Assembly: GCA_023663365.1 (NCBI GenBank)
Contig: JAMPHP010000001.1
Location: forward strand, 1,257,425-1,321,424
Direction: 5' to 3'
Length of the DNA stretch: 64,000 nucleotides
Source of the DNA: Muribaculaceae bacterium
GTDB taxonomy: Bacteria; Bacteroidota; Bacteroidia; Bacteroidales; Muribaculaceae
The notes under the pieces were generated by a model. That model was not told the origin of the DNA. It did no database searches and saw only the letters and a program-made list of their open reading frames with translations. Shown here piece by piece: positions 44,013-51,011 of the stretch. The translations under genes were made by a program, and so were the position numbers. Numbering within the stretch: position 1 is the stretch's first letter; each line of letters opens with the position of its first letter.

Positions 44013-44621
44013 CTATTCCTCGCCGAAGGATTTGAGGCGCGAGATCATCTCATCGTTTGTGCGCTGAGCCTTGATGTAGATCACGCAAATCACGCACAAG
44101 CCCGTTGCGAGCCCTATCACCGATGTGATGCCGCACACTAAGGCAAACGACTCGTCGGGGATGTAATTGACTGCGTGGCGCATGTACTCGTAAGTGAACC
44201 ACAGCACCCATGGCAGCATCACGGTGGTGGAGATGATAGTCTGGTTGCGGCGCTCCTTCTTCTGCCGGATGAGTTTTTGGCACAGCCCCACGATGGTCTC
44301 CTCCTGAATCCATTTTTTCGATATCGCCATAGTGCGCAAGTCGAGCACGGTATCAACGGATGCAGCCAGGAAGAATGTTACAGCCAGCCAGATACTTATG
44401 CCGGTGTAGTGCCACAGAGCGAGAAAGACGATCGTGAGCACCGGGACCAGGATAAATTCTACTACAACAAACTGATTGAGCCACGTGCTTTTTACCCTCA
44501 TGGCTTGCCTGAGTGCGCTGTCGGGGATAAGGGATGCCGGGCTAAGGTTATTTCTCAACGCCTCCATGCCGGAGCGGAGGTCTGAAAGAGTGTCGGGTGT
44601 ATTTTTATCGCTATTGCTCAT
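44013..44621 (-). CDS. Membrane protein paired with ECF sigma factor (putative anti-sigma)
   Basis: The 202-residue protein has a cytoplasmic N-terminal segment (MSNSDKNTPDTLSDLRSGME) and four hydrophobic helices in two pairs (about 50-90 and 130-188). A short charged tail ends it. Its start overlaps the last 11 bases of the ECF sigma gene, so the two are translationally coupled. This arrangement is common for ECF sigma factors and their membrane anti-sigma factors in Bacteroidetes. The sequence does not show the classical zinc-type anti-sigma motif, so the role is inferred from position only. Confidence 0.7.
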   Translation of the reverse strand: MSNSDKNTPDTLSDLRSGMEALRNNLSPASLIPDSALRQAMRVKSTWLNQFVVVEFILVPVLTIVFLALWHYTGISIWLAVTFFLAASVDTVLDLRTMAISKKWIQEETIVGLCQKLIRQKKERRNQTIISTTVMLPWVLWFTYEYMRHAVNYIPDESFALVCGITSVIGLATGLCVICVIYIKAQRTNDEMISRLKSFGEE

Positions 44622-45084
44622 CGTTCATTTTTTTAAGTTTATCCTTGATTCTGAGGAGTCGCACCCCTACATTCTTGGCTTGCAGCCCAATGATGGCGCC
44701 AATCTCGTCGTACGACATATCTTCGAGCCACAGCAGTATCAAGGCGCGGTCCAGATAGTCGAGGCGGCACAGCCTGTGGTGGAGATGGCGTATCTGTGCT
44801 CCGGCCTCGGCTGAGGCAAGGGGTGGGATGAAGCTCTCGCCGACAGTGTCAATCTTCTTTTTGCGCTTCGAGGATATGCACGTGTTGATAGTGATACGCG
44901 TGACCCAAGTGCGCAGACTGCTCTCGCCGCGAAAGCGGTCGAGGCCGGTCCAGATATTGATCAGCGTCTCCTGCATAAGATCCTTTGCATCGGCTTCGGT
45001 CTGCGAGTACATGTAGCAGATGGAGTAGATAGTCTGCTCATATTCACGCACCAAACGTGTAAATGCTTTTTCTGATTTTTCCAT
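44611..45084 (-). CDS. ECF-type RNA polymerase sigma factor
   Basis: The 157-residue protein has sigma region 2 (about 8-75) with YEQTIYSICYMYSQTEADAK and DLMQETLINIWTGLDRFRGE. Region 4 (about 105-150) has DRALILLWLEDMSYDEIGAI followed by IGLQAKNVGVRLLRIKDKL, the -35-binding helix-turn-helix. Regions 1 and 3 are absent, as in the ECF group. It overlaps the putative anti-sigma gene. Its targets cannot be identified here. Confidence 0.92.
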   Translation of the reverse strand: MEKSEKAFTRLVREYEQTIYSICYMYSQTEADAKDLMQETLINIWTGLDRFRGESSLRTWVTRITINTCISSKRKKKIDTVGESFIPPLASAEAGAQIRHLHHRLCRLDYLDRALILLWLEDMSYDEIGAIIGLQAKNVGVRLLRIKDKLKKMNDEQ

Positions 45085-45121
45085 TTAGGTAATGTTACAC
45101 CCATTAGACGCGGTTGCCCCA

Positions 45122-45171
45122 CAAAAAGCTACAGCACTCCTCGCTTTTTTTCGCAGGGCGGGGGAGTACTA
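45122..45171 (-). terminator. Terminator-like hairpin after the SanA operon
   Basis: On the minus strand an imperfect stem (ACTCC and CGC with GCG and GGAGT) is followed by GTAGCTTTTTG. It lies just beyond the sanA stop and before the sigma-factor gene. Confidence 0.5.
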
Positions 45172-45173
45172 CG

Positions 45174-45851
45174 CTAAGCCCCGCTGTTGCCCTCCTGTGT
45201 GAAAGCGTCAATTCTGATTTTCTCGCCGAGAAAATGGGGTTGCTTGCCAAACCACAGGTCGAGCATCATCTTGTCGCGGGCAAGCCATTCCCGCAGAGCG
45301 AGGCGTGTGCGTACCCGGCGGCCGGCTCTGACCGGCGCTGCAATGGCCTGCGCATTGATGCCTGCCGCATCGGCAAGATATAAGGCTCTCGAGCAGTGGT
45401 CGGCCTGCGAGATGATTGTGAGCGTGTCGCATCCAAAGACTTCTTTGGCCCTGACAATGGAATCGAGGGTGCGGAATCCGGCGAAATCGAGGATAATTCT
45501 ATTTTGGGGAACTCCGCGTGCTACGAGCGAATCGCGCATGGCCGTGGGCTCGTCGTAGCTCTTTGTGTGATTGTCGCCACTGGCAAGGATGTAGTCGATT
45601 TTGCCTGCGTGATATAGCTCTGAGGCTATCGCTATCCGAGTGGTAAAATAGGTGTTGGGGCGTCCGTACCTGTTAAGGGGATTTGTGCCGAGCAATAAGG
45701 CAACCCGGTTGTGCGGGATGGAGTCGACGTGAGTGTATATTTTACCCCCGGAGGCTGACTCAACTTTCAGATTGACCGCCAAGGTGAAGACCGACAGCAG
45801 TACCGGCATAGCCGCGAGGCTCAGCAGTATTTTCTTATGAAGTTTCTTCAT
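45174..45851 (-). CDS. SanA/YdcF-like DUF218 membrane-anchored protein
   Basis: The 225-residue protein has one N-terminal membrane helix (about 7-26) and then a DUF218 domain. Typical motifs are VALLLGTNPLNRYGRPN, FTTRIAIASELYHAGKIDYI with LASGDNH, DEPTAMRDSLVARGVP, and IILDFAGFRTLDSIVRAKEV. SanA proteins affect envelope permeability and vancomycin exclusion in enterobacteria; the biochemical activity is not known. It overlaps the PH-domain gene upstream in an ATGA junction, giving a three-gene operon with the unknown 332-residue protein. Confidence 0.85.
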   Translation of the reverse strand: MKKLHKKILLSLAAMPVLLSVFTLAVNLKVESASGGKIYTHVDSIPHNRVALLLGTNPLNRYGRPNTYFTTRIAIASELYHAGKIDYILASGDNHTKSYDEPTAMRDSLVARGVPQNRIILDFAGFRTLDSIVRAKEVFGCDTLTIISQADHCSRALYLADAAGINAQAIAAPVRAGRRVRTRLALREWLARDKMMLDLWFGKQPHFLGEKIRIDAFTQEGNSGA

Positions 45852-46279
45852 TCGGCTATTTTGATTGTGCTGTTTATTTCCTTGAGGTGAGCGATGAACG
45901 CGTCGCGGTCCTTGGGCGATATTTCGAGCGGCATGTAGCTTTTCAGAATTTTCCTGTCGGAGAATTTTATGGCGATTCGTTTTGTAGATAGTGCCGATGC
46001 CGAAAGGAAACTGTTGTTTTTTTTTACCTCCGAGATTTTATCTATCGGGAACCACTCCCATCGGTAGAGTGGGGTGCGTATACCGAGCCGGCGGTCGCGT
46101 ATCTGATATTTTACGCTGGCAAACATCACTACTTCAAGGATGCCGAGCAATGCGGCCACGATAATTCCCACGATGAAAATCTCGCCGTCGATAATCGGGC
46201 CGATAAAGGCGAATGATACTGTGAATACTATCACTGCCGATATCCACCAGTCGATCTTGGATTTGTATATTCTTGTCAT
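45848..46279 (-). CDS. Bacterial PH-domain membrane protein (SunI/DUF1200-like)
   Basis: The 143-residue protein MTRIYKSKIDWWISAVIVF has two hydrophobic helices near the N-terminus. A short PH-like beta domain follows, with YQIRDRRLGIRTPLYRWEWF, PIDKISEVKKNNSF and LEISPKDRDAFIAHLKEIN. This resembles the bacterial PH domain of SunI/YnzG-like proteins (PF06713). It overlaps both neighbours by four bases (ATGA at each end), so the three genes are tightly coupled. The function in the envelope is unknown. Confidence 0.75.
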   Translation of the reverse strand: MTRIYKSKIDWWISAVIVFTVSFAFIGPIIDGEIFIVGIIVAALLGILEVVMFASVKYQIRDRRLGIRTPLYRWEWFPIDKISEVKKNNSFLSASALSTKRIAIKFSDRKILKSYMPLEISPKDRDAFIAHLKEINSTIKIAE

Positions 46280-47274
46280 GGTCGTGCGGTTTCTTTGTCG
46301 TTGAGCCAAAAGTCGAGGATGGATTTGAGGTCGGAAAGCATCAGCGGGAAGTTGTAGCTGATTTTCCGCTCCAGACGTTTTGACACTTGTTCAACCGCTT
46401 GAATCAGGTAGGTGGCAAATGTATGCTTTTGTGCTTGAACCGTCAATTGGCTGAACTCTTTTTCAAAAACTATCGCTACGCGTGCAGTGCCGGTGTCGGT
46501 GCGGAACGGGCCGTATGTGAAGCGGTTTCTCAGGTAGTATCCGTTGTCGTCGATTTCTTTTTCAGAATAGCGTTCGAGAAGTTTCGGATAAAAGTCTTTT
46601 TTCTTTAGCTTCAGTGATTCGTCGGCAATGATGTAGTTGGTCTTGCAGTGGTCGTTGTCGTAGAAGCTGAAAGAGATGTTGATGATGATAGTGTCGATGT
46701 CGGTGCCATATAGTTCTGGGCGCATTGCGCGGTTGAGTTCCGGGATGAGCCGGGTCTCGATGCTGTTAATCAGTGGCTTCGACGATTCGTAGCAATTGGC
46801 AAGTCCACGGACTATGCGTATGGGATTCTTGGGTATCCAGTTGCGCTGGCTGCGGAGCTGAGTATCCTGTACTTGGCAGGGGTGATCGGGCAGGCGAATA
46901 GGCTCAGCCAAAGGCTCATCGGAGCTTCCGTGCCAAAACGACAATTCATAGTCGATGGCGAAGCCATCTTTGCGCTTCGACCATACGGCGTCGAAATATC
47001 GTGGCTTGGCATAGCGGTTGATGAAGTAGGTCGAGGGATTGCCGTTGAAATATACTCCTCGGATAGCTTCCAGCGGTTCATGCTCACCCCAACCGACGAT
47101 GGCAAGGGCTTCGCAAATCCTTACGGCCGCGTTCCATTCACGGGCATTTCGGTACTGCGAGTGCTTCAGAAACGCGGAGTACAACTGCCGGCGCAGCTCG
47201 TCCTTATCTTGTCGGTACGACAGATATTCGCGCAGCTCCGCAAGGTCGGCTATTTCAAAAATTACATCTATCAT
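46276..47274 (-). CDS. Protein of unknown function, first gene of the PH/SanA operon
   Basis: The 332-residue protein MIDVIFEIADLAELREYLSY is hydrophilic with no signal peptide or membrane helix. The first 80 residues are helical. The middle has GVYFNGNPSTYFINRYAKPR and an aspartate-rich strand GTDIDTIIINISFSF. A C-terminal helical part (about 265-325) has VQAQKHTFATYLIQAVEQVS. I recognise no family or catalytic motif. GC is lower than in the glp region. It ends 13 bases before nothing else on its strand except the PH gene, which it overlaps by four bases, and it starts 12 bases after the fucosidase stop. Confidence 0.65.
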   Translation of the reverse strand: MIDVIFEIADLAELREYLSYRQDKDELRRQLYSAFLKHSQYRNAREWNAAVRICEALAIVGWGEHEPLEAIRGVYFNGNPSTYFINRYAKPRYFDAVWSKRKDGFAIDYELSFWHGSSDEPLAEPIRLPDHPCQVQDTQLRSQRNWIPKNPIRIVRGLANCYESSKPLINSIETRLIPELNRAMRPELYGTDIDTIIINISFSFYDNDHCKTNYIIADESLKLKKKDFYPKLLERYSEKEIDDNGYYLRNRFTYGPFRTDTGTARVAIVFEKEFSQLTVQAQKHTFATYLIQAVEQVSKRLERKISYNFPLMLSDLKSILDFWLNDKETARP

Positions 47275-47286
47275 CGCATCGGGTCT

Positions 47287-48918
47287 CTATTTCTTTATCT
47301 TGAGAACGGGTGCTACGGTCTCGGGGGCGTCGGCCGGTAAAAATACCTTCAGGCCTTCGGCATCCCTGATGTGTTTTACTTTTCCATATCCGAGCAACTC
47401 CACGCTGCGTATTTTCTTCATGTTCGCGTTGCCCTTGGCAAGGGATTTTATTGTCAAGGTGTTGTCGGCAGGCCAATCGAGAGCTATGGCATAGAGGTAC
47501 TTCGGAGTCTGAGTAAACCTGATTTCCTGAGACCCGGCATTGAGATATGCGCCTTCGTTGAACCCCTGTGCGTTGATCGCGATGTCGGAGTCAGCTATGG
47601 GTCCTTCACCGAATTTTATCCACGGACGAGTGCCATAGATGCCTTCTCCGTTTATTTTCATCCATTGGCCTATTTGCCTGATTATTTTTTCTTCCTTTTC
47701 ATCAAATGTGCCGTCGGAGCGAAGCGGAACGTTGAGCAGGAGATTGCCGTTCTTGCTCACCACGTCGGCCAGGAGGCGGATTACCTGTATTGAGGATTTG
47801 TATCGGTCGGCCTTATATGTGCCTGTGTTGTAGTGCCAATCGCCGATGCAGGTGCATGTCTGCCAGGGTTTTTCGGCGATGACGTTTGGTGCACCTCTTT
47901 CCACATCCCACACAAGGGCGTTCTTTTGATCGTCGGTAAGAATCTTGCCAAACATCACTGCCGAGAACTCCGGTTTAGTGGCGATGTTGTGGTTGTAGAA
48001 ATGAGCGGCTATCTTGAGACCGGCGTCACTGATTGGATAGAACGGAACACCGGTGACATCGAAATACAGCAAGTCGGGGTTATAGCGGTTGATTACATCG
48101 AGAGTTCGGTCGTAGAAATTCGTGCAAAACTCCGCCGATGGAGTCGCGGCACCGTTGCCCCAAGCCCATTGCTGATGGATCATGCCGTCGGCCCATGAGC
48201 CCCGGCTCGCGGGGTGGTTCTGAGCGTAAAGGTTCTGGGGGTCGAGGCCGTCCCACCATTTTCCCTTGCCGTCGGCTTTTGTCAGCAGGCCGTCGTAAGG
48301 CACACCCATTTTCGGCCCTTCCCTGTCGTATCTTCGCGCCGGCTCATACCAAATCCACGCATGGTCGGCATGAAGGCTTACACCAAATTTCATGTCGTGC
48401 TTTCGGCAGGCCTCCGCCCATTCGGAGAGGATGTCTCTCTTCGGTCCGATATTCATGGAATTCCATTCCTGATATTTGCTGTCCCAAAGGTCGAAGTTGT
48501 CGTGGTGGTTGCCAAGCACGAAGAAGTAGCGGGCTCCAAGTTCTTTGTATAATCCCACCAGATAGTCGGGATTCCATTTCTCAGCCTTGAAAAGAGGCAG
48601 CACGTCCTTGAAACCGAACTCAGAAGGGTGCCCGTAGTTGTCGACGTGATGCTTGTACTGGGTAGAGCCTTCCATATAGAGCGAGCGGGCCATCCAGTCG
48701 CCGGATCCTTCCACACATTGCGGGCCCCAGTGTGCCCACATCCCGAATTTTGCATCCCTGAACCATTCGGGCACTTCATACTGCGACAGCGATTGCCAGT
48801 CGGCATCAAATTTGCCGGTCATCATCGGCTCATTCTCTTCCGATACACGGATAATATCTTGTTGCGACATCGCTGCAAATGGAAGCATTAATGTCAGTAG
48901 TGATGCTATTAGTCTCAT
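47287..48918 (-). CDS. Exported alpha-L-fucosidase (GH29)
   Basis: The 543-residue enzyme removes L-fucose from glycans such as mucin or milk oligosaccharides. A signal peptide (MRLIASLLTLMLPFAAMSQ) precedes the GH29 barrel. Family marks are WFRDAKFGMWAHWG (52-65), LGNHHDNFDLWDSKYQEWN (135-153), GPKRDIL and LLYFDVTG with the likely nucleophile Asp287. NGNLLLNVPLRSDG and a C-terminal beta domain (about 450-543) follow. The start at 48918 gives a proper signal peptide; an upstream ATG at 49086 does not. No SusC/SusD-like genes are adjacent, so it is not in a typical polysaccharide-utilisation locus. Confidence 0.93.
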   Translation of the reverse strand: MRLIASLLTLMLPFAAMSQQDIIRVSEENEPMMTGKFDADWQSLSQYEVPEWFRDAKFGMWAHWGPQCVEGSGDWMARSLYMEGSTQYKHHVDNYGHPSEFGFKDVLPLFKAEKWNPDYLVGLYKELGARYFFVLGNHHDNFDLWDSKYQEWNSMNIGPKRDILSEWAEACRKHDMKFGVSLHADHAWIWYEPARRYDREGPKMGVPYDGLLTKADGKGKWWDGLDPQNLYAQNHPASRGSWADGMIHQQWAWGNGAATPSAEFCTNFYDRTLDVINRYNPDLLYFDVTGVPFYPISDAGLKIAAHFYNHNIATKPEFSAVMFGKILTDDQKNALVWDVERGAPNVIAEKPWQTCTCIGDWHYNTGTYKADRYKSSIQVIRLLADVVSKNGNLLLNVPLRSDGTFDEKEEKIIRQIGQWMKINGEGIYGTRPWIKFGEGPIADSDIAINAQGFNEGAYLNAGSQEIRFTQTPKYLYAIALDWPADNTLTIKSLAKGNANMKKIRSVELLGYGKVKHIRDAEGLKVFLPADAPETVAPVLKIKK

Positions 48919-48961
48919 AGTTGAGTATTTAAGGTGTGAAAGTCGTTGAAGGTATGCGTGC

Positions 48962-49399
48962 TTAATCGTTCTGTTTAATAAACATGGCAGATCCAGCATG
49001 GGGCGCAGTGAAAGCGAGAGTGTCGGCATGACACACGGCATAGGCTGTGGAGTCGTTGAGCAGACGCAACATATCCTGCTCCACAATCATATTGTCGCAA
49101 GCCATCTCGGTGACGAGCATGTTTTTGAAGCGGATGGTGTCGTTGGCGATTTCAAATTCTCCGTTAATCATGTTGCAGTCCGTGGATAGGCTGAATGTCT
49201 TGTCCGGCTCATTGAAGGTCAACTTATAATTTGATGAAGCGTCGAATTGCGTCGACTCGCAGTCGATGCGATAAGAATCAAGACGCCAGTCTGCATGCAG
49301 GCCGTTAATGCTTTCTCCGTTGTCGGTCGATTTATTGGTGGATGTACAGGCCCCGAGAATAATCGACGCCATAATCATCAAAAATAGGATTTTCTTCAT
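48962..49399 (-). CDS. META/HslJ-like domain lipoprotein
   Basis: The 145-residue protein starts MKKILFLMIMASIILGAC with a lipobox (Cys18). The mature part matches the META domain (as in HslJ): WRLDSYRI, YKLTFNEPDKTFSLSTDCN with GEFEIANDTIRFKN, and the MLVTEMACD block where META proteins have their conserved Met-Ala-Cys. The C-terminal LAFTAPHAGSAMFIKQ completes the fold. It precedes the fucosidase gene by 43 bases and may share its transcript. Function is unknown; related proteins are linked to envelope stress and novobiocin tolerance. Confidence 0.8.
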   Translation of the reverse strand: MKKILFLMIMASIILGACTSTNKSTDNGESINGLHADWRLDSYRIDCESTQFDASSNYKLTFNEPDKTFSLSTDCNMINGEFEIANDTIRFKNMLVTEMACDNMIVEQDMLRLLNDSTAYAVCHADTLAFTAPHAGSAMFIKQND

Positions 49400-49924
49400 A
49401 TACAGGATGATTAAAGTATTAACATAGTTCAATCTTTTGAATTGGCGTCGGCAAGTTGTCGAGCTCGACGGCCGAATATGACAGATGCGGCAGATGCAGT
49501 GGCTACGCACGACAGCGGTGCAAGCGAATTGAAAAAGCATCGAAGCACGACCGTATAAATGCCGCTACGGCTATTGCTGCAAATACATATTGCATTATTC
49601 GATAAAAACGGATTAGTCTCATACAGCGGAGTTTGGGGCAGGGTAGTGTAAAGATGGCTTTTCATACTGCCGTCAGTTTTCAAGTGCAAAGATAGTAGAT
49701 TTATTCAAGACAATCGAGCTTATAAGTAAGTCTTAAAAATTAATTACGCATAATGAACCTTAGTAAGTCGAGAGGTGATTTATATACTCCGGTGCGACTT
49801 TCGGCCGCTTTCTTTCCTCGTATGATATAAATTAATTTTTGCGACTTACTTAATATTGTGTTTTGAACCGGTGCTTCCAAAATGTTGTTGGTTATTATAA
49901 TACTATATTAGTTTGGATTTAAGA
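49400..49924. other. Intergenic stretch with divergent promoters, no clear gene
   Basis: The stretch holds the long leader of the META lipoprotein gene and the upstream region of the FabK-like gene. A TATCTTTG -7-like box on the minus strand (49694-49687) would give a leader of about 280 bases. An 86-codon frame inside it (49689-49429) has poor composition and I do not accept it as a gene. The part from 49700 to 49924 is AT-rich, with no structure that I can name. Confidence 0.5.
49687..49694 (-). promoter_or_regulatory. -7 box for the META lipoprotein/fucosidase genes
   Basis: Read on the minus strand this is TATCTTTG, an exact match to the consensus. No well-spaced TTTG is visible upstream. 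Confidence 0.4.
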
Positions 49925-50896
49925 ATGGATATAAAAGATAATGCCGTATGCCGTATCCTCGGCATACGATTTCCTCTCATTCAGGCTCCGATGAATTGGA
50001 TCAACAATGCCGCTATGGTTGCGGCGGTGTCGAATGCCGGTGGACTCGGCGTGCTTGGCCCCAATGCGGGGCCGAAGGAGATTGACGGGCGAAGGGTGCC
50101 GACAGAGGAGCGTATAGGCTTAGAGCTGGCGCGTGTTCGGCAGTTGACTTCCGCTCCGGCGGGTATCAATATTTTTTCGGCTCACGATGATGCTACACGT
50201 GCCTACGCCATGAAGTCGATTGCCGCGGCGAAGGCTAATGGTGTGAATGTCTATTGCGTGGTGGGTACGTTTGACGAGCTTATCTACAAGGCGATAAAAG
50301 AAGCCGGAGGCATTATCGTGCACCGCGAGCTCACACCCACCGCCGAATCGGCACGTGTGGCAGAGGAGAATGGCGCCGATATCGTGGTGGCTACGGGCAT
50401 CGACGAGGGCGGTATGATTCCGTCGGGCTGCATGGGTACGTTTACGGTGGTGCCTACGATTGTCGATGCTGTGAAATCGGTGCCTGTGATGGCCGCCGGT
50501 GGCATCAACGATGTGAGGGGTGTGCGTGCGGCTTTTGCCCTTGGCGCACAGGGTGTGTATGTCGGTACGCGCTTCATCGCTTCCACAGAGTGCCCGGCAG
50601 CGCAGTGTGTAAAGTATATGATTGTAGCCGGTAGTGGTGAGAATCTTCTTGCCGTGACTCCCAACGAGAGGTCGATGCCAACTCCTGCCGCCGTCGACTA
50701 CCACCGCCGCCTGCTGTCGGGCGAGTCGGTCGAAGCTATCCATAAGGAGATTATGGCTAAGGGTGGTCTTGGCCCGGCTATGCTGCATGGCGATGTGACC
50801 GCAGGCATTGTGAGCGTCAACACGGGTATCTCCGCCATCCGCTCAATAAAGACGGTGGCCGAAATCGTGGATGAGCTTATGGCTGATTTCCTATAG
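49925..50896 (+). CDS. FabK-like enoyl-ACP reductase II / nitronate monooxygenase family flavoprotein
   Basis: The 323-residue TIM-barrel flavoprotein starts MDIKDNAVCRILGIRFPLIQ. Family marks are QAPMNWINNAAMVAAVSNAG (the FMN-binding start), APAGINIFSAHDD, GADIVVATGIDEGG with the catalytic-region Gly-rich loop, VMAAGGINDVRGVRAAFALG and GAQGVYVGTRFIAS. The sequence fits both FabK (last step of fatty-acid elongation, NAD(P)H and FMN) and nitronate monooxygenase; the family is hard to split without alignment. In Bacteroidales such proteins are often called FabK, and I lean that way. It is a single gene ending in a strong terminator. Confidence 0.85.
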   Translation: MDIKDNAVCRILGIRFPLIQAPMNWINNAAMVAAVSNAGGLGVLGPNAGPKEIDGRRVPTEERIGLELARVRQLTSAPAGINIFSAHDDATRAYAMKSIAAAKANGVNVYCVVGTFDELIYKAIKEAGGIIVHRELTPTAESARVAEENGADIVVATGIDEGGMIPSGCMGTFTVVPTIVDAVKSVPVMAAGGINDVRGVRAAFALGAQGVYVGTRFIASTECPAAQCVKYMIVAGSGENLLAVTPNERSMPTPAAVDYHRRLLSGESVEAIHKEIMAKGGLGPAMLHGDVTAGIVSVNTGISAIRSIKTVAEIVDELMADFL

Positions 50897-50923
50897 CATG
50901 AACCGCTAAGGTTTATATTGGAC

Positions 50924-50964
50924 GCAAGTTGCCGGAATCTTCGATGGTTCCGGCAACTTGCTTT
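50924..50964 (+). terminator. Terminator after the FabK-like gene
   Basis: A perfect 14-base stem (GCAAGTTGCCGGAA at 50924-50937 with its complement at 50948-50961) with a ten-base loop is followed by TTT. Confidence 0.85.
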
Positions 50965-50969
50965 AAGCA

Positions 50970-51002
50970 GGGGTAGCTTTCTTAGCTATCTTAGCTTATT
51001 TA
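50970..51002 (+). repeat. Intergenic repeat copy B (GGGGTAGCTT...TAGCTTATTTA)
   Basis: This is the partner of the copy at 30161-30193, with the first ten and last eleven bases identical. It lies between the FabK-like terminator and the convergent tamL stop. Confidence 0.5.
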
Positions 51003-51011
51003 ATCAGACTC

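Noticed and set aside
49429..49689. An 86-codon minus-strand frame upstream of the META lipoprotein gene
   Set aside because: Composition is not protein-like and it starts right at a putative transcription start; it is better read as part of a long leader.
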